A stretch of DNA of 64,000 nucleotides from CAYNFR01 sp964396595. Lineage in GTDB: Bacteria > Bacteroidota > Bacteroidia > Chitinophagales > Saprospiraceae. The position numbers and the translations under genes were made by a program. The notes beneath the pieces are model-generated. The model was not told the DNA's origin. It saw only the letters and a list, made by a program, of their open reading frames with translations, and made no database searches. Below, in pieces: positions 1-8,033 of this stretch. How positions within the stretch are numbered: position 1 is the first letter of the stretch; each line of letters opens with the position of its first letter. Location of the stretch: positions 21,456 to 85,455 of the forward strand of contig CAYNFR010000012.1 in assembly GCA_964396595.1 (NCBI GenBank), read 5' to 3'.

Positions 1-1302
1 TCTATTAATTGGAAAAGAACAAGAAACATCCTCGTAGAAGGTGATAATCTTGAAGCCTTAAAAAATTTTCAAAAAGATCTTTCCGGCAAAATAAAAGGGA
101 TCTATATCGACCCTCCTTATAACACAGGCTCCGATAACTTTATCTATAAAGATAGTTTTAAAAAAAGTGCGAAATCAGCCTCGTCATTAAAAGCCCACAT
201 AAATACAAGAACAGGAAGCAATACTGACGCCATGGGGCCATCAGGAGAAAATGGAAAATATCACTCTCAATGGCTTTCGATGATGCTGCCACGATTATTT
301 CTAGCTAGAAATCTTCTCCGCGACGATGGTGTAATATTTGTCAGTGTAGATGATAACGAACTTGCCAATCTGCGTTTACTGATGGACGAGGTGTACGGAG
401 AAAACAATTTTATTGACATATTTTCATGGGCTAAATCAGAGACTCCTGCCAATCTTTCAAAAAAAAGCAAAAAAGTTATCGAATATGTCCTCTGCTATCA
501 GAAAATAAAAAATAACGAAAAATTTAAAGGAATACACAAAACGAGCAAAAGCTCTAACGGTCTTCTTAATCAATCCAACAAAATGGGGACTCTTCATTTC
601 CCCGCCCATATTGTGTCAACAAAAATAGAAGACTGCATTATCCCGAAAGGAAAATATGGTACCAATCATTACGACATTCATCTGCTTCAGAAGACAGAAG
701 TAAAAGATGGCGTATTTATAAAACCTGTTATCCTGCAAGCTAAATTTAAATGGACTCAAGCTAAGCTGGATAATGAAATTGCACAAGGCACAAAGATCAT
801 GATACCTACCCTCTTATTCAGCCCTTCGTATGAAAAGCTGGCATACGACGAGGAAGTGCCGCCCAATCTCATCAATTCAAAAGTCGGTGTTGGCACTAAT
901 GAAAATGCCAGTAGCGAATTATCGGAACTATTCGGTGCGAAGGTGTTTGATTTTCCGAAGCCACCTTCGCTTATAAAATATCTATTTCATTTCTCTGACG
1001 ATCCTGATGGCATATTCATAGACTTCTTCGCCGGCTCCGGTGCCACAGCTCAAGCTGTACTTGAAATGAATCATGCCGACGCAGGCAACAGACAATATAT
1101 CTGTGTCCAGTTAGCTGAAGAGATCGATAAAAAGTCCACGGCATATGCCCATGGATTCAGAAAAATATCAGAAATCACCCGTCAGAGATTGCTCATTCTG
1201 CATGACAAATATGCCAAAGACGAAACTGTTAAGAATACTTACAAACTAGATACGGGATTTAAGTATTATAAGCTGACTGAGATGATTGATAAAAAGACTT
1301 AA
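1..1302 (+). CDS. Site-specific DNA methyltransferase (beta class, type III Mod-like), 5'-truncated by window
   Basis: Open from base 1 in the same frame as the later ATG at 232, so the gene starts outside the window. The catalytic motif DPPYNTG (motif IV) is at 109-129 and the SAM-binding motif FFAGSGAT (motif I) at 1024-1047. Motif IV before motif I with a recognition domain between them is the beta-class order of amino-methyltransferases, as in type III Mod proteins and many type II enzymes, so adenine-N6 or cytosine-N4 methylation is expected. It would protect host DNA. The nuclease-like gene starts 9 bases downstream, so the two probably form one operon and one restriction-modification system. 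An apparent start at 232 would remove motif IV and is rejected. The target sequence cannot be read from the protein. Confidence 0.9.
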   Translation, partial: SINWKRTRNILVEGDNLEALKNFQKDLSGKIKGIYIDPPYNTGSDNFIYKDSFKKSAKSASSLKAHINTRTGSNTDAMGPSGENGKYHSQWLSMMLPRLFLARNLLRDDGVIFVSVDDNELANLRLLMDEVYGENNFIDIFSWAKSETPANLSKKSKKVIEYVLCYQKIKNNEKFKGIHKTSKSSNGLLNQSNKMGTLHFPAHIVSTKIEDCIIPKGKYGTNHYDIHLLQKTEVKDGVFIKPVILQAKFKWTQAKLDNEIAQGTKIMIPTLLFSPSYEKLAYDEEVPPNLINSKVGVGTNENASSELSELFGAKVFDFPKPPSLIKYLFHFSDDPDGIFIDFFAGSGATAQAVLEMNHADAGNRQYICVQLAEEIDKKSTAYAHGFRKISEITRQRLLILHDKYAKDETVKNTYKLDTGFKYYKLTEMIDKKT

Positions 1303-1311
1303 TCAAGCAAA

Positions 1312-1878
1312 ATGATTATTGAAAAGTTTGATTTCGACGCCTTTAAAGAAGTAGCTACTCAGCGGGCGCACAGAATGGTAGATAACGGATTATATTCTAG
1401 ATTCGGACTAAGTAGAGATGCAAGAGTAGATAATGCCTTAGTCGGTAGTATGGGAGAACTGGCATTTGAGTACTGGCTCAATAGCATTGGACTAGATTAC
1501 AAGCTTGACAACGGAGGTTATGAAAATAGACACAGCGATCAATTTGATTTTCTACTAGGAGAATACACGCTCGATATTAAAGTTGCAAAAAAAACTACCG
1601 TGCACCGACCAAATGATAAATGGACTTACGGATATCCCGTCGAACAAAAACCGGAATCAAAAGATTATGTTGTGGTAGGATGGGTAGATTATGCTCAGAA
1701 ACAAGTAGGTTTTTATGGATGGATAACCGGTAAAGAAATAAGCCACTATCCGGTAGTAACTAAGAATACTTATGCCAAGTATGCTTATCTCACACCTAAT
1801 CACGAGTTTAACTGGGGGGCACTTAATAAAGATTTCAATATTTTATTTGGGATTATTAACAAGCCAGACATACCATGA
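1312..1878 (+). CDS. Putative restriction endonuclease, PD-(D/E)XK-like
   Basis: 188 residues starting at an ATG 9 bases after the methyltransferase. I do not recognise a named family. The visible pattern fits a PD-(D/E)XK nuclease fold: a helix with GELAFEYWL (Glu49), an acidic residue in QFDF (Asp79), then TLDIKVAK (Asp88-x-Lys90) on a strand, followed by Gln112. This is the E...D...DxK arrangement of metal-dependent nucleases. Position directly behind a DNA methyltransferase supports the role of cognate restriction enzyme. The pair would be a type II-like system with a small nuclease, not a type III system, because the large Res helicase expected behind a Mod gene is absent. Function is inferred from motif and context, not from a recognised homologue. 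Confidence 0.6.
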   Translation: MIIEKFDFDAFKEVATQRAHRMVDNGLYSRFGLSRDARVDNALVGSMGELAFEYWLNSIGLDYKLDNGGYENRHSDQFDFLLGEYTLDIKVAKKTTVHRPNDKWTYGYPVEQKPESKDYVVVGWVDYAQKQVGFYGWITGKEISHYPVVTKNTYAKYAYLTPNHEFNWGALNKDFNILFGIINKPDIP

Positions 1879-1983
1879 TGTTTCAACTAGAATGTCTAAT
1901 AGTTGTGCAGCTTCGTCTAAGTAAATTCACTTCTGGCAATAGCATACAGGCCCTGTCGTTGAATTTTGATATGATAAAACTAC

Positions 1984-2547
1984 ATGATTAAACCACACTA
2001 CCCACGTATTCATAATTCCGGCTTGATAGGTTCGTGCTTTCTACTGGCATTTGTGGCATATGGATTGGGAAGATATTTATTTGATAGTGAGAATCTTACG
2101 ACACGTATTGCAGGAAGTTCATTGATAATGACAAATTCGCTCGTAGTTTTTCTTATCGGCTACTTAATGAAAAAAAACTTAGTCAAATATCATCTTCAAG
2201 TAGCAGGGCTATATCTCGCGACAAGGATATTAGAAGGTATTGTTTTGTCAACTATTGTGATCAATTGGCTAATTGGGGGATCAATGTCTGAAGACATCGG
2301 TTATTATATTGCCATGATCATACTCGGATTGGGTAGTTTACCTCTGTGTGCGGTCTTTTTAAAACATAATATCATTCCGAGATATTTAGCAATCTGGGGC
2401 TTGATCGGCTACGCGATTTTTGCATTAGGTTTTATTCTTGAGCTATTGGGACTCTCGTGGAGTATGGTTTTACTAATCCCCGGAGGCTTGTGGGAAATTA
2501 CCTTTGCCGCATGGTTGATCATGAGAGGGAATAGCTCATTGGCGTGA
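1984..2547 (+). CDS. DUF4386 family integral membrane protein
   Basis: 187 residues with about six hydrophobic segments and few charged residues, an inner-membrane protein. The C-terminal part with IIPRYLAIWGLIGYA matches the conserved core of DUF4386, in which a short polar loop ending in PR precedes a W-G-L-x-G-Y membrane helix. The family has no established function; members are scattered among stress and regulatory genes. It stands alone, 105 bases after the nuclease gene and convergent with the DinB gene, with only 6 bases between the two stop codons. No signal peptide beyond the first membrane helix is seen. Confidence 0.75.
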   Translation: MIKPHYPRIHNSGLIGSCFLLAFVAYGLGRYLFDSENLTTRIAGSSLIMTNSLVVFLIGYLMKKNLVKYHLQVAGLYLATRILEGIVLSTIVINWLIGGSMSEDIGYYIAMIILGLGSLPLCAVFLKHNIIPRYLAIWGLIGYAIFALGFILELLGLSWSMVLLIPGGLWEITFAAWLIMRGNSSLA

Positions 2548-2553
2548 GCCACT

Positions 2554-3078
2554 TCATAGTTCTAATAGCTTAAAATATCGCTCTCGTATCACTTCACAAT
2601 GATGCAAAGGATGTCCGACTATAACAAAACCGAGTGCTAAAGGTGAGATTTCACTTTTGTTAGCCACGCCCCTTCTGAGTAGCATTCTTTTGTCAAAATT
2701 CTTAAACATTCTGATGGTACTTTCACGTAGGAGCGCATATTCGTCAATCAGTTCCTTCAATGACACATTGCTCAGAAGCGTGTTTTGCGCATAGTTATTC
2801 TCGTCAAATCCGGGCAATTCATGGTGATCATTTCTGGCAATACATAAAGCCCGATAGCTCATGATGCGCTCTGTATCTATACAATGTTGAAAGATATCTT
2901 TCATCGTCCACTTACCTGAAGAATATACACGATCACCCAAAGCTTCCACAAGATGCCAATCATCAAAGAGTAGCTTAGGGCGATATCTCTCCAGGCCTTC
3001 CATGAGATCAATGTTATCCACTAATCGTATATAGGCGCTAAAAAATGGAGGAAATTCTCCGATATCGTTAATGGTCAT
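2554..3078 (-). CDS. DinB family protein
   Basis: DinB/YfiT-like four-helix-bundle protein. The internal ATG at 3078 gives 174 residues, the usual family length; a longer reading frame from 3156 would add 26 residues including a hydrophobic stretch not typical of the family. Seen: the segment KWTMKDIFQHCIDTERIMSYR after the first helix and a C-terminal GHPLHHCEVIRERY, carrying the histidines that in this superfamily bind a divalent metal. Family members include thiol-dependent transferases and DNA-damage-induced proteins; the reaction of this one is unknown. It neighbours other accessory genes and a second, distant DinB-like gene at 9203-9724. Confidence 0.8.
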   Translation of the reverse strand: MTINDIGEFPPFFSAYIRLVDNIDLMEGLERYRPKLLFDDWHLVEALGDRVYSSGKWTMKDIFQHCIDTERIMSYRALCIARNDHHELPGFDENNYAQNTLLSNVSLKELIDEYALLRESTIRMFKNFDKRMLLRRGVANKSEISPLALGFVIVGHPLHHCEVIRERYFKLLEL

Positions 3079-3198
3079 AGCGTCTGATTTGAATGAGTAA
3101 AGAAACAAAAGAATACACAAATTCAAGAAGCGCTTATAGTTTTGTCTATATGACAAAAGACTTTAGATGAAGCAAAATGCACCCATTCTATTACGACA

Positions 3199-5403
3199 TC
3201 ATCGCACCTTAACTTCATCGATAAAAAACCAGCAGTTCCTCCCTACGCCATAGTGCCAATCGGGACAAGTATTCGTACCGTTAATCTCTACTCTGATATA
3301 TCTAGCCGTTGCCGATTCCTTCGAATGAACATCCACATTCACAAATTTTACAGTAGGACTACGATCTTCTGTAACGGAAACCGAGCCAAATGGGCTATAA
3401 GTTACATTATCAAATGAATAGCTTATGTGAACCATGCGTGGTAACAATATCCATGCCCCCAGCTGATGGAGGAAATCTAGCGATACTATGGTGAACTTTT
3501 CGTACCGCTCGAGATCTATTATAAAAGCCCCATCCTCACCTTCCCACCCTATCCAGCTATCGGTGAATGTCGTACCTCCGTAAAGCCCATCGGTCAATGC
3601 TGTTTCGCCCAATACTTGATACTTCGCCTGCGGCGGAGTGATGTATTGAACCTTTTTGTTAGAAGCTATATTGACCGTCTTATTCAGATGTCTCTCTCTA
3701 TACTCTTTGACATAATCGATAGGATGGTTATTTCTTTCATTGAGTGTGGATATGTCATATTTTTTCACTCTCTTTTCAAATTCAATAAGTCGCTTCTCCA
3801 CCTCCGCTACATCTCTTTGAGCCTCTGTACGTGCTATTTCAAGATAAGAATATAACAGAGGCATACCTGCTATCTGTACTCTTGCCAAGAGAGTAGAGTC
3901 ATACTCCACTGCCGCTTCTGCTCTTTCAAATAATTCTTCATACCTAGACATTAAGCCGGGCAGTAGAATACCATTTTTAAAAGATACCGGTGAATCATAA
4001 ATCCATAGCCTATCTCCACTTTTCAATAATGATGCTTCCATCGTTTTGATATACTCCAGAATAAACGCACTAGCGTCGCCGTAATAAGCTTGCAGAAAAT
4101 CAAGCATGATAGCTTCCGCATCTGCATTAACATTCCATAAAAGCTTAGACACCATATAAGCTCTGAGTTCAGCGAAATTGCATCCACGCGCACCTCCTAT
4201 CTGAGAAAAGTGCATGGTCGTACCATGTTCGTGAAATAATTTCATGTTAGCCTTAAGGACATGAAAATTGGGAAAAGGCGATAAGTAATTGTCAAAATTA
4301 ATTCCATAATCCCAGACAAATAAATTATTCGACATTTCGGACCAGCCTTTTAATGCGCTGACAAATGCTCTGCCGGACTTATTATCCGTGAGAGGTACTT
4401 CGCGGTCAGCATCGATACTGCATAACATAATGTTGACATTGGGCAATGGCTTGATGACTTTGGGTGGATTCATGGAATATAGATAAGCCAAGGTAGAAAT
4501 CGTTTTGTCCGGAAATCTCGCAGCAAGCTTATTCATAAAATAAATCAGACTGCCAGAGGGACTTTCATTAGCTGTGTCGATCGCACTACATTGATCACAT
4601 GTACAATTAGTAAAATTGCTGTCATTCTGGCTGACAGAAATAATATGCTTGGCCGGATCAGCTTCCATGAGCATTTCCAATCTTTTGCAGACCTCTTCAA
4701 ATAAATCATCATTGGTAAGACACCACTGGCTAGCCTTGCCAGGATGTCGCTTTCCTTCAAAATAGGAAAAATATTCAGGGTGGCTTTCGCCAAATTCTGC
4801 CGTTGGCAATATTTTTTCAAACGTATGCACCCAATGTGTTTTAATAAAGACCTCTTGCGGAATATCCAATCTATGCCAATACTTATATAGGCTATCACTA
4901 TCAGCGCCGACAATCCCGAACATCTGCGTCTGACGATATCTGAAGCTTGGATTATCTAAAATGCTCACTTCAGGAATCACTATTGTCATAGCAGGTATTG
5001 TTTGATACTGATGCGGGGCAAGATACTTTACGCCACAATAGCGCTCAAGTAGCTCTACTACCCCATAGATAATCCCTTTATCCCCACCGGCACTTATAAT
5101 AAGTCTGTTACCATACACGTCAATCCGATAACCGCTTTCCATAATGCCGAGCTGTCGATTATGGACTTGATTATCCAGCAATACAGTATATGGAATATCC
5201 ACCACTGAATCTCTAGAATCCCGGATATCGACACCGCTTATTTCCTGAATAAACCTAACAAGTATGTCTTGAGCAACAGCTGTATTCTGATCATCACTAC
5301 GTGTAATTATGCTACTTCGAGCTATGCCCTTCTCTACTATTGTAACCTGCGCTGACACCACAGAACAGAATAACCCACTAAGAAGCAATAGTTTTGATCT
5401 CAT
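3199..5403 (-). CDS. Secreted DUF4838 / alpha-glucuronidase-like protein with C-terminal discoidin-like domain
   Basis: 734 residues from the ATG at 5403, chosen because it starts a clean Sec signal peptide (MRSKLLLLSGLFCSVVSAQ); the frame stays open to 5502 but that adds non-signal residues. Residues about 25-150 resemble the N-terminal domain of GH67/GH20-type glycosidases. The middle is DUF4838, with the marker region SVSQNDSNFTNCTCDQCSA (a C-x-C-x2-C cluster) and a following TLAYLYSMNPP. The last ~150 residues look like an F5/8-type C (discoidin) carbohydrate-binding domain. A periplasmic or exported glycan hydrolase is likely, but DUF4838 proteins have poorly defined substrates. It is a lone gene with no SusC/SusD pair nearby. 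Confidence 0.75.
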   Translation of the reverse strand: MRSKLLLLSGLFCSVVSAQVTIVEKGIARSSIITRSDDQNTAVAQDILVRFIQEISGVDIRDSRDSVVDIPYTVLLDNQVHNRQLGIMESGYRIDVYGNRLIISAGGDKGIIYGVVELLERYCGVKYLAPHQYQTIPAMTIVIPEVSILDNPSFRYRQTQMFGIVGADSDSLYKYWHRLDIPQEVFIKTHWVHTFEKILPTAEFGESHPEYFSYFEGKRHPGKASQWCLTNDDLFEEVCKRLEMLMEADPAKHIISVSQNDSNFTNCTCDQCSAIDTANESPSGSLIYFMNKLAARFPDKTISTLAYLYSMNPPKVIKPLPNVNIMLCSIDADREVPLTDNKSGRAFVSALKGWSEMSNNLFVWDYGINFDNYLSPFPNFHVLKANMKLFHEHGTTMHFSQIGGARGCNFAELRAYMVSKLLWNVNADAEAIMLDFLQAYYGDASAFILEYIKTMEASLLKSGDRLWIYDSPVSFKNGILLPGLMSRYEELFERAEAAVEYDSTLLARVQIAGMPLLYSYLEIARTEAQRDVAEVEKRLIEFEKRVKKYDISTLNERNNHPIDYVKEYRERHLNKTVNIASNKKVQYITPPQAKYQVLGETALTDGLYGGTTFTDSWIGWEGEDGAFIIDLERYEKFTIVSLDFLHQLGAWILLPRMVHISYSFDNVTYSPFGSVSVTEDRSPTVKFVNVDVHSKESATARYIRVEINGTNTCPDWHYGVGRNCWFFIDEVKVR

Positions 5404-5803
5404 ATCTCCGACATCTATTTCGTGGTTATTAAAATTTATTTTTACTTTTCTGTAAATATAGTATGCGTTAGTTATATCCCCTGTAGATGAAGTATATATC
5501 AATAGAACGATAAGGGGAGAATTTCAGGCGCTTATGCAGACAATTCCTGGTTCTTGCATAGCGGAATTGATACTCTATACATCAACTCTCGCTGTACATT
5601 CCAAAATAATTGACTCATCTCCTCGCGTACTCCGAGCTAAACTTCGTGCGCTCAGCGGATAAGAACATTTTATAAATAGCAGAAGAAACAAAGTTCTTAG
5701 CGTAGTTGATCCATTAGGAATGAAGACAACATTTCGTACAAATGATTCATGTCTGCGTAAATCTGCGCAATCTGAGGGAGAATAATTTCAGCGTCATAGA
5801 CCG
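5404..5803. other. Intergenic region, mostly featureless
   Basis: About 400 bases between two minus-strand genes. The right part (5751-5786) carries one diverged copy of the CTGCG...ATCTGCGCAATCTG repeat that recurs near 59.5 kb and 61.4 kb. The upstream region of the DUF4838 gene lies within 5404-5502 and has only an imperfect -7-like TATATTTA. No coding frame, RNA gene or terminator could be supported. Confidence 0.4.
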
Positions 5804-6157
5804 TTAGTTCTTCCCATACTTTTCTATGTTCTCTCTACATCGAAACATCACTATTCGAGATATTAATTCAAAGGGAATATCCTGATCCAAAGGAAACTGT
5901 ACTGATCCTTTCCCTTGTTTATACTTTGATAACTCTGGCTTAAAATGTTCATGACCTGAAGGCGTGGCATACAGCCCAATATGATTCTTAAACCCAGCAA
6001 AATAAATTAATGGTCGCCCGTAAGTCTTATAGGCCGGCATTCCATAAGACATATTTTCAACTACCTCAGGAACATTAGCCAAAACGATAGATCGGATGTG
6101 ACACAGAATTTCATTAACCCTAGGGTCAAAGCTGTTTATATAGTCATCTACTGTCAT
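5804..6157 (-). CDS. DUF1801 family protein (second of tandem pair)
   Basis: 117 residues from the ATG at 6157; a GTG four codons earlier is possible but less likely. DUF1801 (YdhG/iron-chaperone-like fold) is recognised by the N-terminal INSFDPRVNEILCHIRSIV helix, the ENMSYGMPAYK segment and the core FKNHIGLYATPSGHEHF followed by KGSVQFPLDQDIPFELI. Proteins of this family are small and cytoplasmic; some are described as frataxin-like iron chaperones, but most are uncharacterised. The start codon shares one base with the stop of the upstream paralogue (TGATG), so translation is probably coupled. It has the same fold as its neighbour but is clearly diverged, consistent with an old tandem duplication. 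Confidence 0.8.
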   Translation of the reverse strand: MTVDDYINSFDPRVNEILCHIRSIVLANVPEVVENMSYGMPAYKTYGRPLIYFAGFKNHIGLYATPSGHEHFKPELSKYKQGKGSVQFPLDQDIPFELISRIVMFRCRENIEKYGKN

Positions 6158-6522
6158 CAATACATCCACTTCGCATCGTTCTGCATGACATCTTGATAAC
6201 GATGTGCTGCGATTCTTCTGATCAGCTCTACAGGTAACTCTTGGTCATATCTGAATTGTACTGTGTCTTTACCCATACCATAGTTAATGAGCTCTGCTTT
6301 AAAATGTTCGAGAGTAGGTCCTGTAGGCATAAACCGCACGAAGTTCTTATATGCTCCGTAAGAAAACAATATCCTCTTTTCTATCAACACAGGTTGTCCC
6401 CACTTGATCTCTTCGGTTGCATGAGGTGCTATGGACTTTAAAATTGATCTGAGGCCATTGAGATGCCCTATGGCATGCTCAGGGACAGAGTTAAAGTATT
6501 CTTCTATAGTGGTGGGTTTCAT
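6157..6522 (-). CDS. DUF1801 family protein (first of tandem pair)
   Basis: 121 residues from the ATG at 6522; an in-frame TTG at 6531 was not chosen. It shows the DUF1801 pattern: EEYFNSVPEHAIGHLNGLRS, then EEIKWGQPVL, then YKNFVRFMPTGPTLEHF and KDTVQFRYDQELPVELI. A -7-like box TAAATTTG (minus strand, plus coordinates 6529-6536) sits just before the ATG, without a convincing -33 box; if used, the mRNA would have almost no leader. Likely co-transcribed with the overlapping DUF1801 gene downstream. Function unknown; family members have been linked to iron handling but nothing here confirms that. Confidence 0.8.
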   Translation of the reverse strand: MKPTTIEEYFNSVPEHAIGHLNGLRSILKSIAPHATEEIKWGQPVLIEKRILFSYGAYKNFVRFMPTGPTLEHFKAELINYGMGKDTVQFRYDQELPVELIRRIAAHRYQDVMQNDAKWMY

Positions 6523-6652
6523 AACGACCAAATTTACATTTTATACATTAACGATGCTATATGAATACTGATCTGAACCGAGCAAAATGCTGAACGAATC
6601 AATTCTATGCGCCAAAAAAGAGGCAATGTAGAGGCGCATATATTCGATCGAC

Positions 6653-7267
6653 TTAGGCTGATTTAAGTTGATGCTCCGGACAGTCGATCCTTAAGTCGGC
6701 ATTAGATAAGCTCTGATTTAACAGATTACAATAATGTAATTGACCATCTCTGAGCACAGTATAATGGTGACAAGTTTTACACATGCGTTGAATGCTTATG
6801 ATACCTGTGCTATTCAAATGTTCAATAATCCCCAATAACTTAATAAGCATATTTTCTTTGTCCTGTTCGGACAATGCATGAATAGGTGGATACAATTCTT
6901 TTGTGAACATTGAAATCTTCAATGCCAATAGATTTCCCTCCGGAGTCAATCTGATGATATAGCTACGTGAATCATGTGCCTCTACCTCTTTAAAAACAAG
7001 TTGCTTGGATTTCAAAGTTTTAATCGTGTCACTGATAGTAGCTTTGCTTACGTTAAGTTCCTCTGCGAGATAACTTACCTTAGATTTTTCAGATGAATGA
7101 AATGCTAAAAAGATAAGCACCTGAATCTGAATAGGAGACAGAGAGTTCGTCACACTTTCTTGCCACAACAATACCCTGAAAGCCATCGAAATACGCTCCA
7201 ACGCAGCTATAATTTTGCTCTCAATCGAAGAATTTTGAAAAGCCAAATTAAAATCTGATGTATTCAT
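6653..7267 (-). CDS. MarR family transcriptional regulator with C-terminal four-cysteine extension
   Basis: 204 residues. Residues ~20-150 form a MarR winged helix: the recognition segment AEELNVSKATISDTIKTL and the wing with DSRSYIIRLTPEGNLL. Typical MarR proteins are ~140-160 residues; this one adds ~45 residues containing Cys163-x2-Cys166-His-His, Cys180 and Cys196 (in LRIDCPEH), a likely zinc, Fe-S or thiol-redox site. Its start overlaps the haemoglobin stop by 4 bases (ATGA), making it the last gene of a DUF2024-haemoglobin-marR operon. Near-palindromes inside the two upstream promoters (8003-8017 and 8314-8328) are plausible binding sites, implying autoregulation. Signal and ligand are unknown; nitric oxide, oxygen or thiol stress would fit the partner genes. 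Confidence 0.88.
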   Translation of the reverse strand: MNTSDFNLAFQNSSIESKIIAALERISMAFRVLLWQESVTNSLSPIQIQVLIFLAFHSSEKSKVSYLAEELNVSKATISDTIKTLKSKQLVFKEVEAHDSRSYIIRLTPEGNLLALKISMFTKELYPPIHALSEQDKENMLIKLLGIIEHLNSTGIISIQRMCKTCHHYTVLRDGQLHYCNLLNQSLSNADLRIDCPEHQLKSA

Positions 7268-7638
7268 GCTATTTCGATTTTATGGAGCATCAACCTGGCA
7301 ATATTCGCCGCACGAACCTTCGCCTCTTCTGCAATCCTCCCTATAAACAACTGATCTACTGTCTCCACAAATAAGCGCAACCATTCTGAAAAATGCAGAT
7401 CCGTCATGGGCGTTTTTTGGCTAAGTAGTATATGCTTGATCATGGGATTACCTCTATAACTGTGCTCTTCAAGCAATATACTCGACCAAAAAGAATACAT
7501 AATCGGCAAGTGTTGATCCCATTCGATACGCGCAATATCACTGAATATAGGACCTAACAAATCATTTGATTTTATTTTGCTATAAAAAGTATTTACCAGG
7601 AGCACTACATCTTCTCTCGTTTGAATTTCCGTATTCAC
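7264..7638 (-). CDS. Group III truncated haemoglobin
   Basis: 124 residues, the normal length for a 2-on-2 globin. Group III signatures: FYSKI (B10 Tyr, about residue 19), the distal stretch HLPIMYSFWSSILL, YRGNP, and the proximal-histidine helix LHFSEWLRLF (about His82, with Trp86), then TVDQLFIG and IARLMLHKI. Such globins bind oxygen or nitric oxide haem-dependently; the best studied member, Campylobacter Ctb, is nitrosative-stress induced. The apparent start is GTG at 7638, sharing one base with the upstream TAG stop (TAGTG). No good in-frame ATG exists before the conserved helix A, so GTG is accepted. It is encoded between DUF2024 and the MarR regulator, which suggests a gas- or redox-responsive unit. 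Confidence 0.9.
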   Translation of the reverse strand: MNTEIQTREDVVLLVNTFYSKIKSNDLLGPIFSDIARIEWDQHLPIMYSFWSSILLEEHSYRGNPMIKHILLSQKTPMTDLHFSEWLRLFVETVDQLFIGRIAEEAKVRAANIARLMLHKIEIA

Positions 7639-7901
7639 TAATTACAATTTTCCATTTCGAGTATAAAGTAACCATTATTTTTGATATCCTCCTCCCATCT
7701 CGATTGAAGACTTCTCACATGACAGAACTTACATTCTCGGGATGTGAGAGATTGGCCTTGTTGTCCTTTGGTACTCAGGTAGGCACGACCATACTCATGA
7801 ATAATTTCCGGATCTCTGATCTCCGAGGGAGCAATAATATCAAAATGCATTACACTACCATCATTCTTAGTGACATAAGTGTCCCATACAGCGACTTCCA
7901 T
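7638..7901 (-). CDS. DUF2024 family protein
   Basis: 87 residues, full length for DUF2024. The start VAVWDTYVTKNDGSVMHFDI and the C-terminal half TSRECKFCHV (a C-x2-C-H motif) are the family hallmarks; the small protein is cytoplasmic and its activity is not established. The cysteine pair with His could bind metal or be redox active, but this is inference. It is the first gene of the operon; its promoter (-33 TTG and -7 TACCTTTG on the minus strand) lies at 7997-8028, giving a leader of about 90 bases. DUF2024 next to a haemoglobin and a thioredoxin-like gene suggests a shared stress role. Confidence 0.85.
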   Translation of the reverse strand: MEVAVWDTYVTKNDGSVMHFDIIAPSEIRDPEIIHEYGRAYLSTKGQQGQSLTSRECKFCHVRSLQSRWEEDIKNNGYFILEMENCN

Positions 7902-7990
7902 TTTCGTCAGTATTTAAAGTTAAGTAAATATATCATTCAATAATGCATGATTGATACAAGTAGTACCGATCTTAAGCCATCCAATAATCT

Positions 7991-8025
7991 GCCCCACAAA
8001 GGTAGTTATCCTAACTATGTGGGGC
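7991..8025. promoter_or_regulatory. 8-bp inverted repeat enclosing operator site 1
   Basis: GCCCCACA (7991-7998) and TGTGGGGC (8018-8025) are perfect inverted repeats flanking the TAGTTA..TAACTA core. On the plus strand the second arm is followed by AAATTTTTTT, which resembles an intrinsic terminator, but no plus-strand gene lies upstream. In the minus direction, that of the genes, no T-run follows. It may be an extended protein-binding site, or a stem that stops antisense transcripts. Confidence 0.4.
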
Positions 8026-8028
8026 AAA
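7997..8028 (-). promoter_or_regulatory. Promoter of the DUF2024-haemoglobin-marR operon with embedded operator (site 1)
   Basis: On the minus strand: -33 TTTG (plus coordinates 8025-8028), a 20-base spacer, and -7 TACCTTTG (7997-8004). This is a full match to the Bacteroidota promoter consensus TTG-N19~21-TAnnTTTG. The spacer contains TAGTTATCCTAACTA (8003-8017, plus strand; minus strand TAGTTAGGATAACTA), overlapping the first bases of the -7 box. A repressor bound here would block RNA polymerase directly. Expected transcription start near 7990. Confidence 0.7.
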
Positions 8029-8033
8029 TTTTT

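Noticed and set aside
232..1302. Methyltransferase starting at the ATG at 232
   Set aside because: The frame is open to base 1 and the catalytic DPPY motif lies upstream of 232, so the gene is truncated by the window instead.
1..1878. Complete type III restriction system
   Set aside because: The Mod-like layout is visible but no Res helicase-nuclease follows; the partner is a small nuclease-like protein.
4545..4913. Alternative minus-strand frame inside the DUF4838 gene as a frameshift sign
   Set aside because: The main frame is continuous and shows the expected family motifs; the other frame has no pattern.
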